The position numbers were made by a program, and so were the translations under genes. Positions 24,691 through 34,654 of a stretch of DNA of 64,000 nt are shown here, one piece after another (the first letter of the stretch is position 1; each line of letters opens with the position of its first letter). The notes under the pieces were generated by a model that made no database searches, was not told the DNA's origin, and was given only the letters and a program-made list of their open reading frames with translations. This DNA comes from Lingula anatina (taxonomy: Eukaryota; Brachiopoda; Lingulata; Lingulida; Lingulidae): NCBI RefSeq assembly GCF_001039355.2, contig NW_019775036.1:149472-213471 (forward strand), in the 5' to 3' direction.

Positions 24691-25269
24691 AGCATCGGGA
24701 GAAAGAGACAAGTTAAACGGATGTTTATCTGATATGAGCAACAAATAACATGATGGAATTTCCGAGAGTAAATATGAATCAGCCGTGTCAACATATAAAA
24801 AGCGTGACTCGTGGGAATTTTAACATCGTCACCTGTCAAACTTTCATTTCTTTTGAATTAAAGAATATTTTCTTTGTGTTCTGTCTGACAGGTAGAAAGT
24901 ACCTGTACCTTATAAGGTGGTTGAGGGCTGATATCCAAAATCTTTCCGTTAAGTTATTTTCTGGCAAATGACTGATGCAAAATGCGTCACTTCTTTCTAC
25001 AAGAAGTACTTAAAGAAAATAAAACTACACGTACACGTAACTACACGTTAATCAACACCGGGTAAACGGACACAGATCGGCTTTCCTTTCCAAAAAATTA
25101 GGTAAGAAAACGCTGCATAATAATTAGAGTAATGAACTACCTTAAAACAAATATTTTATCAACAGAATTTTGTTCCGTTGTAAAAAGAGGATTGTTTGTC
25201 GAATCGTGTGGCAAATTACGTAAAAAAAAACAACATTCGTTTCAGACGCCGCATTACCGACTTAAAAAG

Positions 25270-25602
25270 ATGTCCCAAGTAACGTCAACCGAGTGTATCA
25301 TCCAAAAGTATGCCCTAGACGTTTTCCAAAAAACTAAAGACAAGAAGCAGAAGAAAATCTCACCGCAGTCTCTGCATTTCCAAATACGTTGGAAAAACTC
25401 GCCGCCCCATACTAAAGAAGAAACCAATGGCCATTTAAAACACCCCGAGTCCAAGTCCTTCACAATTAATGACTTGGTGGCCCACAAGGAAGACAGGGTG
25501 GTCATTACGGTCACCGATGAGGACCATCGTTTCCTCAAAACTATTGAGGGAAACGTGGCAGACATTTTGAAGTACTCAGAGTCCCAGTCTGACAAATCTT
25601 AA
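25270..25602 (+). CDS. internally deleted ETX/MTX2-family paralog, 110 aa
   Basis: Tandem paralog of 23135-23929. Start ATG 25270 is preferred because its protein start aligns with the paralog and an acceptor (CGTTTCAG) lies about 24 bases upstream, as in the first gene. The same frame is open back to 25132. N-terminal YALDVFQKTKDKKQKKI and FQIRWKN match residues 15-43 of the paralog. HPESKSFTINDL then passes straight to VVITVTDEDHRFLKTIEGNV, matching residues 175-207. About 110 residues, the whole central pore-forming module, are missing, and the last 50 residues of the paralog are also lost. There is no frameshift or internal stop. It could be a pseudogene, a regulatory partner or a neofunctionalised short protein; the clean frame favours a coding gene but does not prove it. 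Confidence 0.65.
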   Translation: MSQVTSTECIIQKYALDVFQKTKDKKQKKISPQSLHFQIRWKNSPPHTKEETNGHLKHPESKSFTINDLVAHKEDRVVITVTDEDHRFLKTIEGNVADILKYSESQSDKS

Positions 25603-27025
25603 ATGAGGACCAAAGTAGTTTTGTGTGGAGCAAAATTAGGAAAGAACTTCAAGTGCAGAATTGACACAAACAGTCTTTCTCCCGGTGGAAAGTAAACACA
25701 CAACGAATATAATAAGTGAACAATCAACTAAATTCTCTCTCAGATAAGATTTAATCAAAATTTAGCTATATTTCATTGGATTAATGAAAGTGAATTCTTG
25801 TATACTGTGACATTCAAAATTGGAATATAAAATGAAAAATTTGTCTGAAATAGAAAAAGATACCCCACTGACTTATACACAGATCAGAACACAAGAGGAC
25901 TACAGTGAAAGAAACAAATGCATGACCATTGTAAGGTTGAGGTACACTAAGCTTTTGCCTCCAATTGAATTGTGCCATATTTATTCAACTTATGAGCTAG
26001 ATTTACCCATGGGTGTGTTTTTGGTGACTTGTCTCACTATTCAACAACAGCCTTCGGGTCTGAAATGTCTCATTTAACTTGACTACTAGTAAATCATATA
26101 TTGTCATAAAGGCACCTAAAAGACAACTAAAATTGTGAACATGCAATACCGTTCTAAAATGCCATAAAACTGATGGCTAATATTTTGTCAAGTTAAATTC
26201 ATTCTTTTGCACTACTGTAATAAATATATATCTTTTGAAAGCAACATCTTGTAGAAATATTTTCACATTTTGCTTCAGGTTACCGGTACCAATAACAATA
26301 TTGAAGTTACATGTAACTAAACAGTACTTAAACTGAACTTGTCAAATGGGCACTCGGAAGACTTCTTAGAGTCTTGTATCACTATGCATATCAGGGGCAT
26401 TTACATAACCCTTGTTATCTAGGGGTAGTATAATAAAATACATCTCAGCTAAAAATCAACACCTTTTCTACAGAAGTGAATAATGTGGAGGTAGCATACG
26501 AAATGTATAGGAAATTAACCTAAACTTTGCAAGAAGACTGCACACTACCTACTGTACAAGCAAAAGCTAAATATACAAATACCTTGTTAAACATACAAAA
26601 TAAAATGTGAAAAGACATTTATTTCATCTTCCTTTTGAAAAAACTATCCAAGCATGAATGCCTCTTAAAAATGTTCTAAAAAGCTGATGCACAAATTGTT
26701 ATCATTTTCAATGCTGTTACGTAGTCATTCATAATACTTCACAATATTTGATAAATTCGATGAGAACATTTGCTCCTAGTCCTTGTAAAATTGAAAACAT
26801 TTATGAAGATACATCTGTTAGCACCTATAACATGACTAAAGTACCACTGTCATTACTTGACACCAGATGCACATCTGCACCAAGTGACATACATCACAAC
26901 AAACATGCATAAAACAACCTCGTCATAATGTAAAATAGATGGATACACAGAAAATGGGTTTATTCCATCATCAAGAAAATCTTCATAAAAGATATCACAT
27001 TCATGATGCTAGTTGGCCAACATAA
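25603..27025. other. intergenic, no gene seen
   Basis: AT-rich sequence without recognisable exons or transposon ends. It should hold the 3' UTRs of the paralog at 25270 (+) and the CS-domain gene (-), which converge here. Confidence 0.5.
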
Positions 27026-28311
27026 CTAGCTAGAGACACCATCTTCTTCTGTATATGTATCTAAGCCATGTGTAGCAAGATCTCGCTCCCAGGACCTGGA
27101 CTTCGCTTTGTGCAGAAATATTGTTATAAGTTCCTTGTCGACCTGTGAAAGCATATCATTCAAATGTTATAAATGCTGCAGTTTCAGTATACTAATATTA
27201 TTTGTTATATGAAATGATTAGATTCCAAGTATACTACTGTAGATACACTAAAACATACACTGAAAAGCATTATCTTTTAAAATGAATATTAATAAATGAA
27301 TACTACAATAATATTATTTCCAAACCTTATAATAGCAGTCAGATGGAATGATTTCATCTGGCAGTTTCTTGATATGCACTTTGCAGTTCTTCAGACTGGG
27401 ATTCTTCTTTTTGTCTTTATCTTTGGCAAAAACCAAAAGAGTGAAGGACCTGTAAGAGAGCATTTCTGTTTAAACTTTCCTCATTTTACTTTATACACTG
27501 CTTGTGTAGCAAAACAAAGTCCCAGCACTTCATCTTTGCAGCAACAGTTAAGAAACAAAAATGAAGATTTTCCATGAGGAGATGATCTTTATAAAGCGCC
27601 TGTTAACTTGCTTTAGAGGAATAGTTTTAATTGATAATAACAGGGACTGGAACTATTCAGCCTGGCTGCCATAATGACTGACTGATATAAGTTAAATCTG
27701 GACAGCGAAGCATTGGAGATCATTGAATTAATCCTTGTTACAAACCTATCCTCATATTTAACATCAACAGTAAAATTAGCTGGTTTCTTGACCATCTTGA
27801 ATCCTTGCAGTGTGTTCTTCGCCTGTAGTCCCAGGACGACCACCTGAACACGAACGTAGTCTTCTGGGCCCTTTTCATCCGTGGATACTACGAGAAAAAT
27901 ATAGTATATTAGATTGGAATTCATTTTCAAAAAGGAAAACAGTCTGCTGGCGTGACTTGGGGAGGAGGCAGATGGGTTTGCTACGTTGAGCGCACACTTT
28001 GATGAACACTCATTTTGACTGGGATCCACTTTGAATGTTCTGCATTGAGAACTCCCCATGCAAGGACAAATGTTCATAGGTACAGATGTATTTGTTGTTG
28101 TTGGGTGGGGACGGTAGCTAGTGCAGATAAGATCTTTTAGTAAGCTGGGGGTTGTACTACAGCTTCCTCACTTGCTAATATTATAGAATCAATTAAACAG
28201 CGAACAAACAGTATGATTCATTGTGTCACTTATTATCATATTCGGTAAATGAAGTTAGTTCATAATACCTGCATACGGATCGCTGAAGTTTTCGTCTTCG
28301 CCGTCCGCCAT
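27026..28311 (-). CDS. CS-domain (p23/Sgt1/CacyBP-type) small protein, 141 aa
   Basis: Four exons in phase on the minus strand: 28269-28311, 27746-27887, 27326-27449 and 27026-27142 (stop TAG). The protein begins MADGEDENFSDPYA. It then has strand-rich segments YVRVQVVVLGLQAKNTLQGF, NFTVDVKYEDRSFTLLVFAK, KVHIKKLPDEIIPSDCYYK and ELITIFLHKAKSRSWERDL. The order (V.V..., SFTLLV, ...IKKLP.EI.P..C.YKV, then a charged-plus-Trp end) is that of the CS domain found in p23, Sgt1 and calcyclin-binding protein, which binds Hsp90-type partners. Nothing beyond that single domain is present, so the protein is shorter than CacyBP (228 aa). The assignment rests on pattern, not on a search. The neighbouring genes give no further clue. 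Confidence 0.7.
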
Positions 28312-30139
28312 CTTGACTTTCGCGCCCTCTGTCGGCGTCGAGTTTTAGTGATACACCCGTCTCCCGTCTGCAGTACTATCATGGTCAGGATTCTAGTCTA
28401 TAACTTAGATATTCATTGAGATATAAATATGCACCATGTTTTACAAATCAATGCCTCAAACAGTTTTTCCTGACTGATTTACCGAATGACTGATAACGTT
28501 ATATAATTTTAACATTAAGTGAACATCGTTAGATTAACAAAAAATTAATCCTAGGTCATGTCTAGCTTGGATGAAAAAGTTTAAACTTACCTGTCGAAAT
28601 GGTGTAGGCTATGAAGCAAATTTTAACTGGATAAAGGGGCTAACGAACTGGTATGGTACAGTTTATTATTGTTAACTATGTTTTTGGTAACTATTTTATA
28701 GGGAATAGCACAGAAACGCAATCAAAAACTGTGCTGAGGGGGTCAAACCCTCCAAATTGTGTCTATTTTCCCTTTAAAAGACTTTTTTCATCTTTGATTT
28801 TTTTAATCTGATCTTTCGTTTGTGGTTATCTTTTATAGTTGCATGTTCTCAGTGCCACAGAGCAACCACCGAGGGAAATCGCAAATAGACTATAAGGGCT
28901 CTATAAAAAATCCTATAGGCCTATTTCTGCGCGTTCAAATGATTCATGCACGTCTTTACAAGCCACGTCAGTATGTTTTTTAGAAATGTAGGCTAGGTTA
29001 CTGGTAGGTCTGTCCCTCCAGCAAGAACACTGACATGTTCTTTTTGTACGGATGCTTTTGTAAACGCCATGGAAAGCCAGTACAAGATAACTTATAGGCC
29101 CTACATCTAGTGCGTCCAGGGTCATGTTCCTTCATGATCTTGTTTTTGAGGAGGATTTTTTTCTAGAGCATTATTTGAAGTAGTGGCTTAAACACAATTT
29201 TAATTTTATTTGAAAATAATTAACTTAAGCCAACGACAATACATGTAGATACAGAATAATAGGTCGATTACACTGTCAGTGAGTAGGCCTACTGAGTATA
29301 CCTAGCAAAATGAACACGCGCATAACCTAGTCCGGTGACACGCCCTTAAATGGTCCATTTTATTTGGCTACCGGAAATGTTCAGTCTCTGCCTCCCGACC
29401 ATGCAATAGGGAAACATCGTCTTCCGTGATGATATTAGTAGCTAGCATCATATGGAGATACTGAGCACGGAAGCAATTTTCAACTATTCATATATTGTAT
29501 AATGAATAATCTATTACTTAATTTCACAGTTATATATTCATATGTATTTTTATATTTAAATAATGTACCGTCCCTCGACCGGAGCCGAGATTTAATTACT
29601 GTGCCCCTGCAGGGACGACACGTGGGGGAGGCGTGTGAGGGGTGGAGAGACTGTCGTAATTTTGTCAATGGTCAAATATACCTCTGCATAATTTTATGCC
29701 TTTACTTAAGATACATATCCTATTTACTGTATACGGATTGAAAAGGGTAATCTTGAACGTTCACACGCACGAAAACGAAGTAGATACTCCAGCGCAGTAG
29801 ACTACTGCAATCATACTGCAAACATGCTTCAAATCTGCTTCAATGTGGGAGCTAATTAGCATATTTGAAACATGCTTCTATCATGCTGCTTATCTACTGC
29901 ATTAATGCTCCTCTCTGTACAAACCTATGTACTTTTTGGAGTAGAATTGCAGTAGGCTATGCTGCATTTCTACTACAAATATGCTCCACACCACTACTGC
30001 GTTAATGCTTCTTTGCTACTTCGATACTACTAGTCCGGGATCCCAGAGGGTTGAGCATGCCCGGAAAGATCAATTTTCTTGTACCTGGCAATGACCTACA
30101 TGGTTACCTATGTATGAAAATGGCAGTCTGCCGTATTTC
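28312..30139. other. intergenic, no gene seen
   Basis: Contains the presumed promoter of the CS-domain gene near 28312-28380. About 29780-30030 is a degenerate low-complexity stretch in which TACTGC, ATGCTTC and ATGCTCC recur many times on one strand. No exon was found. Confidence 0.5.
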
Positions 30140-30197
30140 CAGTGGTGGGTGTGGTCAGGGGGGTCCAAAACATAGACCCCTCAAATCCAGCTAGCAG

Positions 30198-31352
30198 GGG
30201 CCAATTCCATAAAAGCATTCTAACTTAGCATGATACTAGGCCTTAGAATGATTCTAAATCTCTAGTTGTATACTTGTTAGCAATCAACTAATTTCTATTC
30301 CATAAAACCAAACTAAGAATCATTCTAACTAGTTGCTTGCTAAGATTTGGCTAGAATGGTGTATTCATAGGAAAACCACAAAACCACAGGGTCAGTTACG
30401 CCAAACAAAAGGCAGTGACAGTGAAAGTTGAGCTGATTGCAGGCTGAGGGAAGTACTGGTCAAGGCATTACCATGTATTCTATAAAAGCCCTATACAGAA
30501 AGGGGACAAAATGGCAACTTCAGGGAAGAGACAACGAAAGCCCAATTATTCAACACAAGAAAATCTCTTTATTGTGTTATTTATTTATTATTTATTTTGT
30601 GGTCACAGATAACTTGCACATTGATTGAATGATATCCTTTTCTGTTCACATAGTCAGCTTCGTAACAGTGAGAGGTGTTAATCCAAATGTGAGTACCATC
30701 AACACAACCTATCACACCTGGGAAGTGTATGTTTCTCCTATAGAACCCATCTTTGATGTTGGCCATATTTTGTGCATTTGGAAATTCCACATAATCCCCA
30801 ATCCTTGCTGCAAGAGCATTTGATACATGATGAATTGCACGCCAAGCGGTTTGCTGGGACACTTGCAAAGGGTCCCCAACAACATATTGGAATGTGCCTG
30901 TTGCATAGTATTGCAGGGCTATCATTACCTGCTGGCATGGTAATAAGGCATGATTTCTCCTGGTTGGATGAGTAATGTCATTTTTGACAATGTCAGTTAT
31001 CAGCAAAATGCCTTCTCTGGAAAATCGGTATCTTTTTACAAGTTCCACATCATCAAAAATGTCCAACGGATTCCTTCTATCCCGAAACACTCGTTCCCGC
31101 CGCATTGCTCTGCGGAGTTCCACTATTTCTAAAATTCTCCTGGCCATCCTCACACCTCAGAGGTGTGGGTAGAAATGAATTAGAATGATACTAGTGATTT
31201 AGAAGAGACCCAGACCTACTCTAACTTTAGCATGAAACTTAGAACTATACTAGGCTTAGAATGGTTTTATGGAATAGAGTTAGTAGGTAACTAGAGATAG
31301 AATGAAGTTTAGCAACCAACTAGGGCTTAGAATGGTTTTATGGAATTGGCCC
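30198..31352 (-). mobile_element. non-autonomous PIF/Harbinger element, 1155 bp, 3-bp TSD
   Basis: The terminal inverted repeats begin GGGCCAATTCCATAAAA at both ends (the left has AGCATTCTAA next, the right ACCATTCTAA). The flanking target duplication is CAG (30195-30197 and 31353-31355), of the trinucleotide type used by this superfamily. The sister repeat unit near 31491 reads CTAGCAGGACCTAAAAG, showing the uninterrupted site. Inside is a Harbinger transposase fragment (30581-31153). Many internal copies of CTTAGAATG / CATTCTAAG near both ends form subterminal repeats. Confidence 0.9.
30581..31153 (-). pseudogene. HARBI1-like Harbinger transposase, C-terminally truncated (190 aa)
   Basis: MRMARRILEIVELRRAMRRE begins the helical N-terminal region. 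FSREGILLITDIVKNDI and LPCQQVMIALQYYATGTFQ, and VSQQTAWRAIHHVSNALA follow. The DDE nuclease starts at FPGVIGCVDGTHIWI (first Asp, in CVDGTH) and KGYHSINVQVICD (second Asp). The frame then ends in KINNK, so the third acidic residue and roughly the last 130 residues of a usual 320-350 aa protein are missing. The companion Myb-like protein of Harbinger elements is not present. The enzyme cannot be active; the element would need help in trans. Confidence 0.9.
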
Positions 31353-32931
31353 CAGGACTTTTTAGGGGAACCCTTAGAAACCTATTGGGGGTCCTCCAGC
31401 ATGGCCTCAGGTATACTAAATGGATACTGACAGACAAATTGAGTGGTGGGGTGTGGCCGGCAGACCCTGATTTACAGGGGGTGGAAATCCGGCTAGCAGG
31501 ACCTAAAAGTTAACCCTTAGAAAATAACTGGAAAATGTTCCTTAGAGTCCCAGGAAGGTAAAATGACCAACGACAGACAATTTAAGTGGTGGGTAGTGCC
31601 ACGGCCAGTAGTTTTTTCTTGGACGACCCATCAGAGACAATTTGTCTCTTGATTAAGTGTTTCTATACCGAGACCAGACCCTCTGCACGGTTCTGACTGA
31701 ACAATTCAATTGTATCGATTTACTGACATTACTTATATTCCGCCTCTTCAGGTTAATAACTTGCACCTATAACCGTTACATAATTACCTGTATCTTGCCA
31801 TATTGGAGGAAGACAGGAATAACATTTGCTGTACATGTCCAAGACCAACAATACAATTTCATGGTATAGCAGTTTTATACTCATTAGTCACATTATAAGT
31901 AGACCAGGCATTATAAGTACCCAAGATCTGCCTACTTTTATTGCTCTGAGTTAGGGGGTGACACTTCTTTTGTCCAGTGTGTGTATTATTTCATACACAA
32001 GTCACCTGGGTGTGGCATTTGGGTGTGTCCGCCAGGCAGCACCCACCACTTGAATTGTCTGTCGATGGTCATTCAACTTTCCTGGGACTCTAAGGAACAT
32101 TTTCCAGTTATTTTTGTAGGGTTAACTTTTGGGGCATGCTAGCTGCACTTTGAGGGTGTGGCTCTTTGGGTGTGTCTGCCGGGCACTACCCACCACTTGA
32201 ATTGTCTGTCGATGGTCATTCATCTTCCCTGGGACTCTAAGGAACATTTTCCAGTTATTTTTGTAGGGTTAACTTTTGGGGCATGCTAGCTGTACATTAG
32301 GGGTGTGGCCCTTTGGGTGTGTCTGCCGGGCACTACCCACCACTTAAATTGTCTGTCGTTGGTCATTTTACCTTCCTGGGACTCTAAGGAACATTTTCCA
32401 GTTATTTTCTAAGGGTTAACTTTTAGGTCCTGCTAGTTCCTTTGCCCCCTTTGGATGGGGGGGGGGGTGCAGAGCAAAACGAATTGATCAGAGAACAACC
32501 CATCCCACCCCTACAAGTATTCTAGGCCCTTCCTGTCCAGGTATTCTTTGGGGCGGATGTAGCATTTATCGTTGTAAAAATGAAGGTCAGCTCAGGTCGG
32601 CATTGTACAATTTTCAACCCGTACATTTGCCAACATACATGAAACAAAATTGTGTGAGCCGAAGGCTATTCGTCCATAGCCAGAGGTATCAGTTGTTCCC
32701 ACATCAAATTCTGTACACGCATTCACTTTAAAACGGAAAATTAACGACCAAAAGGGAGCAACGAACACGATAGGTTTGGATTTCAGTTCACAAAGCTGTC
32801 GCTATGGACTGGAGGTAATTATGTTTTTTTTTATAGTATTGTTTGAGATTAGAAAAAATTAACTTTCTAAAAGTTTTACCATCGCTAACTTTGCATACAA
32901 TTCATATGATATTCATCTTATACGATAATTA

Positions 32932-33055
32932 TTAACACAAGCTGAAAATGTTTTCCACACCGTTAGCTTGCTACCGACCTGGACGTAGGCCTTCATCAGA
33001 TTGACAGGAATTATTAGCAAGCTAATGGTATGGAAAATATAATCAGTTTGTGTTA
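32932..33055. mobile_element. short palindromic foldback element
   Basis: TTAACACAAGCTGAAAATG...TTTTCCACACCGTTAGCTTG is mirrored by CAAGCTAATGGTATGGAAAA...CAGTTTGTGTTAA. The arms are about 45 bp around a short loop. MITE-like, no ORF. Confidence 0.65.
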
Positions 33056-33149
33056 AATATTTATCATTCATGATCCAAATACCAAGCCAATTCACAATTT
33101 TGCTCATTTGCGAGAAATTCATCTTGTTTATTTCAGGTACTTTTCGACG

Positions 33150-33713
33150 CCGGTGTAACGAAACTGAGGGTCCGGATTGAGACCGTCTTCTGGGTCTTCC
33201 GGAAGACGGTCAGATTTTGAAGTTTATATTGACGGGTATCTATTTTTTTTCTGTTGGAAGACCATCAAAAGTGGAGATGGATCAACGAAGATAATTTGGA
33301 ATACTGTCAGAAAATATCTCTGGATCCGCTCCTGTTCCATATAGTTATAATGGTTAGGGTTAGGGGCCATTCCCACAGATATTTGGATCGATCTATCTGC
33401 CTGGGGAGTATCACTTAATTGCTGTCAACTGAACCGGCTTAAATGTCTGTCACGCCTACTAATGGTTGGGGGGTAATTATCTTTCCCCCCTAGCTGATTC
33501 GGTAGGCTTGACAGACATTTAAGCCGGTTAAGTTGATAACAAATTTACTGAGACTCCCCAGGGAGTTAGACCGATCCAGATGAATCGATCTAGGCATGGG
33601 AAACCAGTCTTAGTCTGACCTAAGAGGGTCAAAATCTAGGGCGAGGCTCACCTGTACAAATAAATGGCAAGCGAACCCTCTGCCATGGGGGACTCTCTGT
33701 CACGTTACACCGG
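33150..33713 (+). mobile_element. MITE with CCGGTGTAACG ends, long copy
   Basis: CCGGTGTAACG at the left end and CGTTACACCGG at the right. A second, inner inverted repeat is built on AACCGGCTTAAATGTCTGTC (33431-33450) and its complement (33512-33530), around a run of G and C. The right arm matches the element at 16608-16781 in reverse. The nested palindromes should fold into a strong hairpin. Confidence 0.75.
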
Positions 33714-34654
33714 TATTGTTGTTTATTTTCCGGCCTGTATGTATATTAGGTGAGAATGAGTATCATACTAATCAGAGCTACATTAATTTGTGTGTGGAAG
33801 GTTCTTTATTTTTTCATTTGAACATTTGAATAGAAATATTCATGACATGTATGATTTTAACCGCATACCTGCGCTTTACTTTTGCTTCCATTCTGTATTC
33901 GTGTTCACGAATATACCGTGCCCCCTATTACTATGTTTTGATCGTTTAGGTTCATATATGTATGTAACCGAGGCACGACANATNAAATGGTCTACGGTGA
34001 CTACGGTTCACCTACAGCGGATTATTATTGAGAAGAAAAGTAACAGAATCTGCTACTCTGATAAAAACCGAAGACCTCTAGTCCTCAAGGTAATGCGTGT
34101 ACTAAAGAACTGGAAACAATGCAAAACGATCATACGTTTTTTTTTCTTATTCACTTATACAGGTCACCTGAAAAATACATTGCAGTTTATACAAAGCTCC
34201 ACATCAGAACTGACAATTTTGGTATGTCGCTGAACTAAACGAATAATTTTAGTAGGCTCGACGGGGAATGCATGTACGTGTATAAAGATATTTTATTAAA
34301 TAATACTTTGTTTGTCGATTTTGATCGAATTTTGCTTAATGGCAGATTATCTACAGTCCTTTTATGTGGTTCAGAAACCGATCAAAGTGGCAGTCTTGTT
34401 AACGAGTACTCCTTACTATATTCTATGGTAAATGGGTAGGGTGTCCATGGCTTATTTGTAGCAACTTTGGTTTATTGTTATTCATTATTATTTTCTTAGA
34501 AACATTTTGTCGTTGCCTCTGTGTTCATTTCGTTTATCTTTCATTTTTTGTCCATCTTTTTTAATCCCCTTTACTTTTATCTGTATGCTGAGGACTTTAG
34601 ACGTGTGTCAATCAAAATATTTAAAGACCAATCAGTGCTATGTCGTTATTTCAG

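Larger units (their letters stand above)
30140..32450. repeat. foldback block of ~135-bp repeat units in inverted arms
   Basis: A unit with CACCACTT-AATTGTCTGTCG, GGTCATT, CCTGGGACTCTAAGGAACAT, TTTTCCAGTTATTTT and GGGTTAACTTTT occurs three times in tandem on the plus strand at about 32016-32440. It occurs in the opposite orientation at about 31484-31605, with more degenerate units at 31353-31483 and 30140-30197. The innermost and outermost arms are nearly perfect complements, so the block can fold on itself. A Harbinger element is inserted in the left arm. The origin (foldback transposon or satellite) is undetermined. Confidence 0.75.
32451..34654. other. gene-poor stretch with palindromic elements
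   Basis: No convincing coding exon. It includes an 8-12 base G-run near 32457-32467, two foldback elements (listed separately) and two isolated N bases at 33982 and 33985. A 5' UTR exon of the EGF-like gene may lie here, because that gene's ATG follows directly on an acceptor at 34654. Confidence 0.5.

Noticed and set aside
28738..28760. Possible tRNA T-arm-like sequence (GGGGGTCAAACCCTCC)
   Set aside because: No acceptor stem, D-arm or anticodon arm could be paired around it.
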